NCBI RefSeq assembly: GCF_025943985.1
Contig: NZ_JAPCWE010000004.1
Span: 1 to 64,000 of the forward strand
Source of the DNA: Anaerorudis cellulosivorans
GTDB lineage: Bacteria; Bacteroidota; Bacteroidia; Bacteroidales; Dysgonomonadaceae
DNA length: 64,000 nt
Direction: 5' to 3'
Shown here: piece after piece, positions 1 to 9,232 of the stretch
Layout of the letters: each line of letters starts with the position of its first letter
How positions within the stretch are numbered: the stretch's first letter is position 1
Notes under the pieces: model-generated
What the model saw: only the letters and a program-made list of their open reading frames with translations
What the model was told of the DNA's origin: nothing
Database searches by the model: none
Program-made: the position numbers and the translations under genes

Positions 1-50
1 TTCCTTCACATAGAATCGAATTAAAAGGAGATAGTTTAAGAAAAAAAAGA

Positions 51-58
51 TAACTTTG
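51..58 (+). promoter_or_regulatory. Possible -7 element near the element end
   Basis: TAACTTTG matches the Bacteroidota -7 consensus TAnnTTTG. It lies just inside the presumed insertion sequence end and points toward the truncated gene, so it could drive outward transcription. No clear -33 TTTG is seen. Confidence 0.3.
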
Positions 59-75
59 CCAAATTGATAGTTCAG

Positions 76-122
76 CCAGTGGGTGGGTATCACCGGAATC
101 ACTGGGTGGATATCACCGGAAT
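76..122. mobile_element. Probable insertion sequence end (two direct repeats)
   Basis: Two 20-base copies, at 80-99 and 103-122, read tgggtgg(g/a)tatcaccggaat. They differ at one base and are spaced by 23 bases. Short repeats at an element end are a feature of some IS21-family elements. Immediately to the right begins a gene fragment lacking its start, which fits an element inserted into that gene. The transposase genes would lie left of the window and are not visible, so the family assignment is inference. Confidence 0.45.
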
Positions 123-599
123 ATCAATACATCTTCGGGTATGTATGCGGGGAACCGTCTTTTGTCTGATTTATTCATCGAACAACACCTTTCGACTTAT
201 GTTCCTATAACGTATCTACGCGATTTAATTATCGAACTCGAACACAAACTTGTTAGCTATTTCCCTGCTTATAACGGTTTCTTGGGGGTTGACATGATGA
301 TATGTCGAAATAAAGAACATGATTATCGCATTCATCCTTGTGTGGAGATTAATATGCGGATGAATATGGGATTGGTCGCACGGGCTTTTTATGATCGTTT
401 TGTGCATGAAGCTTCAGAAGGGATATTTAAAACTGTCTTTTTTAAACAAAATGGTGAATCATTGCAGTATAAAACAAAAATGGTGGCAGAGGATCCTCTT
501 ATTGTCAAGGATAATCGTATCGTTTCGGGATTTTTGCCATTGAATCCTGTAAGTGAAGAAACTAAATTCATGTCATTTGCTCACATCGTTTCAGGATAG
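123..599 (+). pseudogene. 5'-truncated ATP-grasp-like protein (C-terminal part)
   Basis: The frame is open through the repeat region and encodes about 155 residues; the first ATG is at 141. The motif NGFLGVDMMIC followed by HPCVEINMRMNMG resembles the C-terminal half of an ATP-grasp fold, with a metal-binding Asp and a later E-x-N-x-R. The N-terminal and central ATP-grasp regions are missing. The in-frame codons before the ATG read NTSSG, which looks like genuine protein continuing upstream, so the gene was probably cut by the element at its left. It ends cleanly with TAG. The substrate is unknown. The family assignment is from motif reading only. Confidence 0.5.
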
Positions 600-674
600 T
601 TTCATCAGCTATTAATGGGAAAATAAATTTCCTCTATTTTGTGGGTTTTTGCTTGTAATTAACTCGCAATTATG

Positions 675-682
675 TAACTTTA
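675..682 (+). promoter_or_regulatory. Possible promoter of tRNA-Ser(CGA)
   Basis: TAACTTTA lies 13 bases before the tRNA 5' end and matches TAnnTTTG at all but the last base. A TTTTG at 647-651 could be the -33 element, with slightly long spacing. Confidence 0.35.
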
Positions 683-695
683 CATCGTTTTTGAA

Positions 696-782
696 GGAAA
701 GCTGCCGGAGTGGTCGATCGGGCTTGACTCGAAATCAAGTGTACGGGTTACCGTACCGGGGGTTCGAATCCCTCGCTTTCCG
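696..782 (+). tRNA. tRNA-Ser (anticodon CGA)
   Basis: An 87-base cloverleaf with acceptor arms GGAAAGC and GCTTTCC. The anticodon loop ctcgaaa sits between cttga and tcaag, giving anticodon CGA, which reads UCG. A long variable arm (gtacgggttaccgtac) is typical of class II tRNA-Ser, and the T loop is ggttcgaatcc. The discriminator base is G and CCA is not encoded. It stands alone between the truncated ATP-grasp-like gene and the mutL cluster on the other strand. Confidence 0.95.
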
Positions 783-870
783 CTAAATCACAATGTTTTA
801 TAGCTATTAAAAGCGAACAAATTTTACTACATTAAAATGCTGTTAACCTCATTGGATACCCGTATTTTAT

Positions 871-2712
871 TCATAGCAATTTCATTCTCTTTTCAATCTC
901 ATCATCACTTATCACCGAGATAATGGTATTTCCATCCGGAGTGTAGTTAGGCAAGTGGCAGGCAAAAAGCTGATCGATGAGATGCGTCATTTCTTCGGGC
1001 GATAAGGTTTTCCCATAAGGAATAGCGGTTAGACGAGCAAGTGAAAGTGCGATAGATTCCTGAATTTCTGATTTTACATCGAGCGCGGTTTCTGTCCTTT
1101 TTTCAATTAGGGATTGAATCAGCGGGATCGGATTGGAAGTTCCTATTTCAGAAGGAATCCCTTGAATGACAAATGTGTGATTACCTAAATTGTTTAATTC
1201 GAATCCCACAGCCTGAAGATCTTCCATAATTGAGGATAAAGTAGCCGCTTCAGAAGGCGTTAGTTCGATAATTTCGGGGAAAAGTACGCGTTGTGAAACA
1301 CCTTTTTTATTTTTAATTTGTTCTAAAAAAGTATCGAAAAGAATGCGAATATGTGCCCGATGCTGATCAATAATCATTAATCCCGATTTAACCGAAGTAA
1401 GAATATATTTTTGTTTGTATTGGTAATGTCCGGGTAAATTTTCGGAGTGAGCATTTTTTTTGTCGGTGGAATCGAATAAATCCGAATTTGTTTGCGACGA
1501 TGACTTGATTTTGTCTTCCGTTGGTTTATCTTTTTCGAATCGTTGAAAAAGGGTTTCCCAATCGAAGCGAGGTGGGGAATGATGATATGAATTTCGTTGT
1601 GTAGTATAAAAGGGGTTATAATTGGGATCAATATTTACCTTCGGCATCGTTGTTTTTTTCGATTTGTCATAAATAGGGATTTCCACTGCATCTTCCCTGT
1701 CGAAATCGATAGGAGGCAAGGCATTGAATTTGCCTAAAGCTTCTTTTATCGTTACCATAAGGATTTGCCAAAGCGCCTGCTCATTTTCGAATTTTACTTC
1801 GGTTTTTGTCGGATGTATGTTGACGTCGATTGATGCCGGATCTACTTCAAAATAGATGAAATATGCCGGGTTTTCATTCGGTTGCAATAGGTGTTCAAAT
1901 GCTGTCATCACTGCCCTGTGAAAATAAGGATGGCGAATAAAACGTCCGTTGACGAAGAAAAATTGGCTTGCACGACTTTTTTTTGCGCTTTCAGGCTTAG
2001 TAACATAGCCGTAAATTTTCCCCAACGTAGTTTCTTCGTTAATTTTAATCAATTGTTGATTGATGTTTTTCCCTTCCAGTTGTACAATTCGCTTACGCAG
2101 TACTGATGGAGGAAGTTGAAGTGTCTGCATTTCGTTTTCGAAAAGCAAAAATTCGATATCGGGATGTGCCAGGACTATGCGCTCGATTTCCATGAGAATA
2201 TTTCTTCGTTCCGATTCGTTGGATTTAAGGAACTTGCGGCGAGCAGGGACGTTGAAGAAAATGTTTTTAACCGAGATGATTGTGCCTTTTGTGCACGAAA
2301 CAGCTTCCTGCTTTTCAACTTTTGATCCGGAAATGGATAGAAGCGTGCCTATTTCATCTTCTTCTCTCCGGGTTTTAACCTCTACTTGAGAAATAGCGGC
2401 AATAGATGGTAACGCTTCACCACGAAAACCCATTGTGGTGAGCGAAAACAGATCATCAACTTTCTGAATTTTAGAAGTTGCATGGCGTTCAAAGGCTATC
2501 CTGGCATCGGTAGCCGACATGCCTTTCCCGTTGTCGATCACCTGAATAAGTGTTCTTCCTGCATCTTTAATAATAACTTGAATTTGGGTGGCTCCTGCAT
2601 CAATAGAATTTTCAATGAGTTCTTTAACGACTGATGCCGGTCGTTGAATTACTTCCCCTGCCGCAATCTGATTAGCAATGGAATCGGGTAGGAGATGAAT
2701 GATATCGGGCAT
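871..2712 (-). CDS. mutL: DNA mismatch repair protein MutL
   Basis: A 613-residue MutL, the GHKL ATPase that couples MutS mismatch recognition to excision. The N-terminal ATPase motifs are intact: ENSIDAG at 34-40, DNGKG at 60-64 and GFRGEAL at 95-101, followed by the transducer domain. A charged, low-complexity linker covers about 340-430 before the C-terminal dimerisation domain. The endonuclease motif DQHA-x2-E-x4-E of many MutL proteins reads DQHRAHIRILFD here (from residue 449), without the conserved glutamates. The C-terminal CPHGRP-like site reads CHLPNYTPDG. Nicking activity is therefore doubtful. The start ATG gives a normal N-terminus. It is the last gene of a minus-strand cluster with envelope genes. 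Confidence 0.97.
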   Translation of the reverse strand: MPDIIHLLPDSIANQIAAGEVIQRPASVVKELIENSIDAGATQIQVIIKDAGRTLIQVIDNGKGMSATDARIAFERHATSKIQKVDDLFSLTTMGFRGEALPSIAAISQVEVKTRREEDEIGTLLSISGSKVEKQEAVSCTKGTIISVKNIFFNVPARRKFLKSNESERRNILMEIERIVLAHPDIEFLLFENEMQTLQLPPSVLRKRIVQLEGKNINQQLIKINEETTLGKIYGYVTKPESAKKSRASQFFFVNGRFIRHPYFHRAVMTAFEHLLQPNENPAYFIYFEVDPASIDVNIHPTKTEVKFENEQALWQILMVTIKEALGKFNALPPIDFDREDAVEIPIYDKSKKTTMPKVNIDPNYNPFYTTQRNSYHHSPPRFDWETLFQRFEKDKPTEDKIKSSSQTNSDLFDSTDKKNAHSENLPGHYQYKQKYILTSVKSGLMIIDQHRAHIRILFDTFLEQIKNKKGVSQRVLFPEIIELTPSEAATLSSIMEDLQAVGFELNNLGNHTFVIQGIPSEIGTSNPIPLIQSLIEKRTETALDVKSEIQESIALSLARLTAIPYGKTLSPEEMTHLIDQLFACHLPNYTPDGNTIISVISDDEIEKRMKLL

Positions 2713-2734
2713 AATTTAAGATAATCTGCAGTTT

Positions 2735-3061
2735 TTAGCTCAAAATCCAAAAAAATAAAATTGCCAATAAAAACAGGAGTATAACGATGAGTAATCCGTT
2801 ATTGGTAAGAAACGAACTTTTTCCTGCTTCTTCGCGCTCTTTACGGCGCTTCAGGTGTTTAGTCTGAGCGAGAAATTCTCCTCGGATTTCTTCAGCTTTA
2901 TTGGTGTCTTCTTCAGGAGTTAATGCGTTCATCTCTTTCTTTATCTCGTGAATGCGTCGATTCAGTTTTTCCTTTCGCTCTTCTTCATCGGGATCGTAAA
3001 GGATGGGTTTATATTTATATTGACGAGGTTTTCGGTTATTGTAAAAAAAGAACGTTCCCAT
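2735..3061 (-). CDS. Small tail-anchored membrane protein, unknown function
   Basis: 108 residues. The N-terminal part is charged and Lys/Glu/Arg-rich, probably helical or coiled coil. It is followed by one hydrophobic segment at about 86-106 close to the C-terminus, so the protein is predicted to be anchored with its bulk in the cytoplasm. No catalytic motif is seen. It lies 22 bases upstream of mutL and 72 bases downstream of the OstA-like gene on the same strand, which suggests cotranscription. I do not recognise a named family and no function is assigned. Confidence 0.75.
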   Translation of the reverse strand: MGTFFFYNNRKPRQYKYKPILYDPDEEERKEKLNRRIHEIKKEMNALTPEEDTNKAEEIRGEFLAQTKHLKRRKEREEAGKSSFLTNNGLLIVILLFLLAILFFWILS

Positions 3062-3133
3062 ATGCTGTGTGTTTGTTTTGTATTTGTGTGAATTTATAAA
3101 ATGAACATTATACCGACTATTATTTGCCGTTTA

Positions 3134-4762
3134 TCAAAGATTTTCTTCTCTCACGAATCGTCGCGGAGGTTGAACAATTTCTGAAGCTCTTCGTTCGGTT
3201 TTTCTGAATATATCGTTTTTATCCATAGGTCGTAAGTAATCCATCCAAACAAATCCTTTTAGAACTTTATCTTCAGGAGCAGTTTTGCTTAGTGGAATAG
3301 TTACACCTTTTGTGGCTGACCATAATTTTAGTTTTTCGAGTTTATTGTTTTCGATATCCATTGATAAGAAGGGACTTTCCGTTTTGTTGACTCCGATAAG
3401 GGTACTGTCTTTTTCCATTAAGTAATATAACGATTCGGCACTCCCTTCTACTAATACATGACGTATTTCACCGTCGATGAACGAAACGGTCATATTGCGT
3501 CCTTTTAACTGATTATATTGATCTTCTATTGGTCTTTTTTGAATGGTGAATGCATAATATCTTACAAATGCTTTTTCGATTGTGCTGTCATTTAAAAGTA
3601 TATCGATTCGATCGCCCAGTACCTGATTATCTTCGTTCCAGATTACCGGATCTTTTTTCAGGTATATGGTGGAATCTTTCGAAACATAATGCATTGTATC
3701 GCAGATTCCCTGTAAATCAATCCGGTAGAATCGTGCGTTTGGATATGCTTTCATTTCTCTTCCCAGCGAATCGGTTGTCATTTTCAAGGTATCGGCATGG
3801 ATGTAAAGGCTGTCTTTTTGTGAATATTCTATAGCACATGCAGAGTCGGTAGCCAATGCAAATTCCGTTTTTTCATTATAATATCCGTAATTGCCCTTGA
3901 GAATGACTTTTTTAACCGTATCTTGAAGAAACATATGACCGTAAACTTTTCCGATCCCGGTAATTCTGTTATAATAAATAGTATCTCCTATAAGGATTTG
4001 GGTGCTGTCTTTGCTGATTACCTGAGAATGATCCAACAGTAGACAATCATCAGTTTCAGTGTTATACCAGCCCCGTGTAGTATAAATATATCCACTATCC
4101 GAAACAAGTGTTGATGGTCCCAAAATATCGGCAATTTTAGTTTCCGTATTATATTTGAGTGTATCCGCATACAAGGTATATTTTTCATTTACCAGCTTTA
4201 CGTTCTCGCTAAACAATGCCTCTTTGCTTGTAGGATTGTATTGCCCCCATGTGGATGTCAATTCGTTTTTGTCGTCAACGAGCATTCCGCCATCAAAATA
4301 ATAGCCGAGATTTTCCATGCGATCATAATCCAGGCTATCGGTAAAAAGTGTTGCTCGCCGGTCCTCCATACGCACATTATAACGCAGGCGAGCAAGTTTT
4401 CGATTGCCATCATAATGAAGATAATCTCCATAGACAAAAATAGTATCGCCTTGTTCCATCCGGACGTTGCTGAATGCTTCAAAAATATTCTCCCGCTCAT
4501 ACCAATAAGCACTGTCGCAATACATGTATGCACCCTCATGATACAGCACAACGCTGTCTTTAAGAATTTGTGCATCGAAATTTTGCCTTTTGTACAGTAG
4601 GTCAGCCTGTTTGAGTTCGATGATTTTTATATTTTGATTGGCAAACGACGCAGGTGGTGGCTGTTGAGCATAAATACCTGCGACAAGGGCAAAAAGCACA
4701 CCTATTGCTGCAAAAAACAGATTCCCGGAGTAGTTATTCGAATGTTTTTTGTGTTGTTTCAT
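3134..4762 (-). CDS. OstA/LptA-like periplasmic protein
   Basis: 542 residues. A signal anchor or signal peptide (hydrophobic about 14-32, ending near YAQQ) is followed by a long series of beta-rich repeats such as DSLDYDR, ADTLKYN and GDTIYYNR. These are characteristic of the OstA-like/LptA fold that carries lipopolysaccharide across the periplasm. It is much longer than E. coli LptA (under 200 residues), as is usual for the Bacteroidota OstA-like family. The neighbour at 4789-6156 is a SurA-like chaperone on the same strand only 26 bases away, so a shared role in outer-membrane assembly is likely. The exact role relative to the LptD-like protein at 52873-55599 is unknown. Confidence 0.85.
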   Translation of the reverse strand: MKQHKKHSNNYSGNLFFAAIGVLFALVAGIYAQQPPPASFANQNIKIIELKQADLLYKRQNFDAQILKDSVVLYHEGAYMYCDSAYWYERENIFEAFSNVRMEQGDTIFVYGDYLHYDGNRKLARLRYNVRMEDRRATLFTDSLDYDRMENLGYYFDGGMLVDDKNELTSTWGQYNPTSKEALFSENVKLVNEKYTLYADTLKYNTETKIADILGPSTLVSDSGYIYTTRGWYNTETDDCLLLDHSQVISKDSTQILIGDTIYYNRITGIGKVYGHMFLQDTVKKVILKGNYGYYNEKTEFALATDSACAIEYSQKDSLYIHADTLKMTTDSLGREMKAYPNARFYRIDLQGICDTMHYVSKDSTIYLKKDPVIWNEDNQVLGDRIDILLNDSTIEKAFVRYYAFTIQKRPIEDQYNQLKGRNMTVSFIDGEIRHVLVEGSAESLYYLMEKDSTLIGVNKTESPFLSMDIENNKLEKLKLWSATKGVTIPLSKTAPEDKVLKGFVWMDYLRPMDKNDIFRKTERRASEIVQPPRRFVREENL

Positions 4763-4788
4763 TTTTTAATGAAAGAGCTGAAACCTTA

Positions 4789-6156
4789 TTATTTTATCCA
4801 TCCCGGGTATTTGAAATCACAATTTTTCCACGCAGGGTCAATCCTTACATAGGTATTTTTTATTTTTTCACGCAGCCATTGGTCTATCATTTCTTGTCTT
4901 CGGGCATTTTCGGCCATTGTTTTTATAATCTGATAGTCGTTGTTAAGATTGGCTTTATGTCCTTCGATACGGTTAGTTAATTTTACCATTGCTGCAACTT
5001 GTTTGCCGTTTTTATCGAGCATGATAAAGGGTTCTGATATTTCGCCAACCTTCATATTGCCAATTACATTGGCAATATCCTGATTGAGCTCATTTAATTG
5101 AAAACGGGGAGTGCCGTAATAACTGCTCTGACGGTTGGAATTTACCATAATACCCTTGTTGTTTCGGGTGTCTTTATCCGCTGATAAAAATGTTGCCGCT
5201 TCTTCAAACGTGAATTTCTTTTCTTCTATTGCTGTTTTAACCGAGTCGAGCTGAGCAAGTGCTTTATCTAATTCTTCTTTTGGAACTTTAGGTTTTAACA
5301 AAATATGCCGAAAATTGGCTCTATCTCCCCTTCGTTCAATGAGTTGAATAATATGAAATCCGTATTCTGTTTCCACAATGTTTGAAACTTTATTGGGATC
5401 ATTTAATGCGAATGCCACATTTGCAAATTCAGGAACAAACGATGTTCGATCCGAAAAGCCTAATTCACCACCTCGTACGGCAGATGCAGGATCTTCGGAA
5501 TAAAGTAGTGCCAATGTCGAAAAGCTGGCTTTTCCACTGGATATTTGTTCGGTGAAATCGCGGAGTCGGGCTTTTACTGCATCAATTTCACTCAGCGGAA
5601 TTATTGGATTTGCTGTAATAATTTGCACTTCTACCGTAGTGGGAATGAAGGGTACACTATCTTGTGGAAGTTTATTGTAGTATTTCCTTATTTCCGATGG
5701 AGTTAACGTGATTTCGCCAAATCGCTTTTGCTGAACACCCTGTATGAGTTGCCCCTCTCGTACCATTCTTCTTGTATCTTCACGAAGGGAACTCATGTCT
5801 TTCTGAAAATATTCCTCGACCTTCTCTGCTGAACCAATATTGGCTATGTATTCATTTATATAGAGCTCGGCTATCCGATTAACTTCGCCCTCTTCTATTT
5901 TAATACTGTCTAGTTTGGCTTGGTCGAGAAACAATTTGTTTACGGCTAATTGTTCCGGAATAAAACAATACGGATCGCCTTCGATTCGTTGATTTTGCAT
6001 CAACATTTCTTTGCGATATTCTTCAACTTCCGATTTTAGGATAGCCTCGTCACCTACTACCCATACAATTTCGTCGATAATGTTATTTTGAGAAATGATA
6101 TGTTGGGTATTTAATAATGTAATAAATAAAAAAAATATCTTTATCCGTTGTTTCAT
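4789..6156 (-). CDS. SurA-like parvulin peptidyl-prolyl isomerase
   Basis: 455 residues with an N-terminal signal peptide (hydrophobic about 6-21, then SQNN). A SurA-type N-terminal chaperone domain follows, with DEIVWVVGDEAILKSEVE near the start. Then come parvulin (PPIC) segments: SEDPASAVRGGELGF and FVPEFANVAF with GFHIIQL mark the first, and RANFRHILLKP opens a second. The family folds outer-membrane beta-barrel proteins in the periplasm. It is the first gene of the minus-strand run through OstA-like and mutL. The 269-base gap upstream of it shows no exact TAnnTTTG; the nearest sequence, TAGACTTTG, has one extra base. Confidence 0.9.
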   Translation of the reverse strand: MKQRIKIFFLFITLLNTQHIISQNNIIDEIVWVVGDEAILKSEVEEYRKEMLMQNQRIEGDPYCFIPEQLAVNKLFLDQAKLDSIKIEEGEVNRIAELYINEYIANIGSAEKVEEYFQKDMSSLREDTRRMVREGQLIQGVQQKRFGEITLTPSEIRKYYNKLPQDSVPFIPTTVEVQIITANPIIPLSEIDAVKARLRDFTEQISSGKASFSTLALLYSEDPASAVRGGELGFSDRTSFVPEFANVAFALNDPNKVSNIVETEYGFHIIQLIERRGDRANFRHILLKPKVPKEELDKALAQLDSVKTAIEEKKFTFEEAATFLSADKDTRNNKGIMVNSNRQSSYYGTPRFQLNELNQDIANVIGNMKVGEISEPFIMLDKNGKQVAAMVKLTNRIEGHKANLNNDYQIIKTMAENARRQEMIDQWLREKIKNTYVRIDPAWKNCDFKYPGWIK

Positions 6157-6425
6157 AAAAAATTTCTCCCTTTAAAATCAATGTAAAAATAGAGATAAAA
6201 TCATTAATAACCAAATCGTTCTAGGGTTAAAGTAATTTATAAAGTAATGCAAAGTCTAAAATTTTTTTATGATTCGATTGTGTTGGGCATTTTCCTCCTT
6301 TTAATAAGGAATATGATCATGAGTATAGCTGCCGGGAACGAAAATGCGTTTCCAAAATAAAATACAGTGATAAAGCTATCGCGTGAAGCGCTGCAGATTT
6401 CTTTATGGGGATGACGAGTAATAGG

Positions 6426-9167
6426 TTATTCTTCTTCAATGGCGGCTTGTGCTGCTGCTAATCGGGCGATGGGTACACGATAAGGTGAGCAGGAAACATA
6501 ATCTAATCCTACTTTGTGGCAAAATTTAACTGAAGAAGGTTCCCCGCCGTGTTCGCCACAAATACCGCATTTGAGGTCAGGGCGTACTTCTCGTCCACGT
6601 TTAACCGCTATTTCAATGAGTTGACCTACACCAATCTGATCGAGTGACACAAAAGGATCTTCTTTCAGTATACCTTTATCGAGGTACATGGGCAGAAATT
6701 TAGCTACATCGTCGCGACTATACCCGAAGGTCATTTGTGTGAGGTCGTTAGTTCCAAAAGAGAAAAATTCGGCACTTCTCGCTATTTTGAATGCCGTAAG
6801 AGCTGCGCGAGGAACTTCGATCATTGTACCTACTTTGTAATCGATAGATTCGCCTTTTTCTTCAAAGACGGTTTTTGCTGTACGGTCAATAACTTCTTTT
6901 TGAGCATCAAATTCACTGACGATACTGGTGAGTGGGACCATGATTTCAGGGATTACCTCGTTGCCTTTTTTCTTTACTTCCAATGCAGCTTCCAGAATGG
7001 CACGTGTTTGCATTTCAGTTATTTCGGGATAAAGATTGCCCAGGCGGCAGCCGCGCAAGCCCAACATCGGATTTGCTTCTATGAGGCTGTTGACCCGATC
7101 GCGCACCTCTTCGTATGAAAGATTCATGACATCGGCCATTTCACGTTGCCCCGCTTCATCGTGAGGAACAAATTCGTGCAATGGGGGGTCCAGCAGACGA
7201 ATGGTAACCGGAAATCCGTCCATAACCTTAAAAATTTCAATGAAATCATTGCGTTGAAGAGGCAACAGTTTGGATAGCGCTTTCCGCCTGCCGGATTCGT
7301 CTTTTGCCAGAATCATTTCGCGCATGCTTTGGATTTTTCCTCCTTCAAAAAACATGTGTTCTGTACGGCAAAGGCCGATACCTTGTGCGCCAAAACGGCG
7401 TCCGATAGCTGCGTCGCGTGGGGTGTCGGCATTTTGGCGAACTTTTAGTCGAGCATATTTATCGGTAAGGTCCATCAGTTCGGCAAAATATCCGCTGATC
7501 TCGGCTTCCTGCGTTTGTATTTTTCCTATATAAACATAACCGGTAGAGCCATCCAGCGAAATCCAGTCTCCTTCTTTTAGTGTATGACCTTTTACCGAAA
7601 GCGTTTTCTTTTTGTAGTCGATCACCAAATCGTTGGCTGCCGAAACGCAACATTTTCCCATTCCTCGTGCAACAACTGCAGCATGTGAAGTCATGCCACC
7701 TCGTGCAGTGAGGATTCCTTCGGCAATATTCATGCCTCGAAGGTCTTCAGGGGATGTTTCTATGCGGCAAAGAATTACTTTTTTCCCTTCTTTGCGCCAT
7801 GCTTCTGCTTCGTCGGCATGGAAAACAATTTGTCCTGTTGCAGCGCCGGGTGAGGCAGGCAAACCACGAGTGAGCACGGTAGCTTTTTTTAGTGCTTCTT
7901 TATCGAAGACCGGATGAAGCAATTCATCGAGCTTTTCGGGTTGACAACGTTTGAGTACCGTTTTTTCATCAATGTATCCCTGATGGTGCATATCGATGGC
8001 AATTCTCACCATAGCGGTACCTGTTCGTTTTCCCGAACGGGTTTGTAATAACCATAATTTACCTTCCTGAATAGTAAATTCAATATCCTGCATGTCTTTG
8101 AAATATTCTTCAAGCTTCTGTTGTATCTCGAAAAGCTCTTTGGCACACTTTGGCATTGTTTCTTCAAGAGAGGGATATTTTAATGCCCTTTCTTCTTCTG
8201 AAATTCCTTGTAATTTTGCCCATCGGCGAGAACCTTCGAGGGTAATCTGTAACGGTGTACGGATGCCGGCTACCACATCTTCGCCTTGAGCATTGATCAG
8301 ATATTCTCCATTGAAGATATCTTCACCTGTAGCTGCATCGCGGGTAAAAGCAACGCCTGTGGCTGAAGTGTTACCCATGTTTCCAAAGACCATCGCTTGC
8401 ACATTGACTGCTGTGCCCCAGTCGTCGGGTATCTTGTTTATTTTTCGGTAGATAATGGCACGTTCGTTTTTCCAACTGTCAAAAACAGCAATAATAGCAC
8501 CCCAGAGCTGTTCCCATGGATCTTCCGGAAAATCCTTTCCGGTATTCTTTTTTACAGCTTCCTTAAATTGAGTGACTAATGTTTTCAGATCTTCTACTGT
8601 TAAGTCTGCATCTTGTTTAATTCCTTTTGAAGTTTTTAGCTTTTCTATAATCTCTTCAAAAGGATCCATGTCTTCTTTATTTTGTGGTTTCATGCCAAGT
8701 ACCACGTCGCCGTACATTTGCACAAAACGGCGGTATGAATCCCATGCGAAACGTTCGTTGTTCCATTTTTTTACGATACCTTCCACAACTTCATCATTTA
8801 TCCCCAGATTTAATACGGTGTCCATCATTCCCGGCATAGAAATACGGGCACCTGAACGTACGGATACCAAACACGGATTTATTTTGTCGCCAAACGTTGT
8901 ACCCATGATGGATTCAATATGTTTTATGCCTTTTTTAACTTCCGGTTTCAGGAGTTCTAAGACGCGCTCTTTCCCCAATTTGTTATATTCGGTACATACT
9001 TCGGTGGTAATGGTGAAACCGGGAGGAACAGGAAGTCCGATTAAATTCATTTCGGCTAAATTAGCACCTTTTCCTCCGAGCAGGTCCTTCATATCGGCAC
9101 GACCTTCAGCAGCTCCGTTGCCAAAGGTGTAAACTCTCTTTTTTGTTGGATTTTGAGCATTTAACAT
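6426..9167 (-). CDS. ppdK: Pyruvate, phosphate dikinase
   Basis: 913 residues, the usual length. It interconverts pyruvate, ATP and phosphate with phosphoenolpyruvate, AMP and pyrophosphate in the cytoplasm, a common route in anaerobic Bacteroidales. The N-terminal ATP-grasp domain begins with GGKGANLAEM. The swivelling phosphohistidine domain has GGMTSHAAVVARGMG near residue 489. The C-terminal PEP/pyruvate barrel ends with CGICGEHGGEPSS near residue 867, including the catalytic cysteine. It appears to be monocistronic: its own promoter lies upstream at 9204-9211, and 269 bases separate its stop from the next gene. Confidence 0.98.
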   Translation of the reverse strand: MLNAQNPTKKRVYTFGNGAAEGRADMKDLLGGKGANLAEMNLIGLPVPPGFTITTEVCTEYNKLGKERVLELLKPEVKKGIKHIESIMGTTFGDKINPCLVSVRSGARISMPGMMDTVLNLGINDEVVEGIVKKWNNERFAWDSYRRFVQMYGDVVLGMKPQNKEDMDPFEEIIEKLKTSKGIKQDADLTVEDLKTLVTQFKEAVKKNTGKDFPEDPWEQLWGAIIAVFDSWKNERAIIYRKINKIPDDWGTAVNVQAMVFGNMGNTSATGVAFTRDAATGEDIFNGEYLINAQGEDVVAGIRTPLQITLEGSRRWAKLQGISEEERALKYPSLEETMPKCAKELFEIQQKLEEYFKDMQDIEFTIQEGKLWLLQTRSGKRTGTAMVRIAIDMHHQGYIDEKTVLKRCQPEKLDELLHPVFDKEALKKATVLTRGLPASPGAATGQIVFHADEAEAWRKEGKKVILCRIETSPEDLRGMNIAEGILTARGGMTSHAAVVARGMGKCCVSAANDLVIDYKKKTLSVKGHTLKEGDWISLDGSTGYVYIGKIQTQEAEISGYFAELMDLTDKYARLKVRQNADTPRDAAIGRRFGAQGIGLCRTEHMFFEGGKIQSMREMILAKDESGRRKALSKLLPLQRNDFIEIFKVMDGFPVTIRLLDPPLHEFVPHDEAGQREMADVMNLSYEEVRDRVNSLIEANPMLGLRGCRLGNLYPEITEMQTRAILEAALEVKKKGNEVIPEIMVPLTSIVSEFDAQKEVIDRTAKTVFEEKGESIDYKVGTMIEVPRAALTAFKIARSAEFFSFGTNDLTQMTFGYSRDDVAKFLPMYLDKGILKEDPFVSLDQIGVGQLIEIAVKRGREVRPDLKCGICGEHGGEPSSVKFCHKVGLDYVSCSPYRVPIARLAAAQAAIEEE

Positions 9168-9203
9168 ATTGGTCGATTTTATTTATAATGTATTATCTTT
9201 CGG

Positions 9204-9211
9204 CAAAAATA
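9204..9211 (-). promoter_or_regulatory. ppdK promoter -7 element
   Basis: On the minus strand the sequence is TATTTTTG, an exact TAnnTTTG match, 36 bases before the ppdK start codon. Confidence 0.6.
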
Positions 9212-9232
9212 GTAAAAAAAGATACAAAACTA

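Noticed and set aside
8572-9132. Plus-strand open frame of 186 codons opposite ppdK
   Set aside because: It is antisense to the strongly conserved ATP-grasp domain of ppdK, has no domain or promoter, and its composition is that of a mirror frame.
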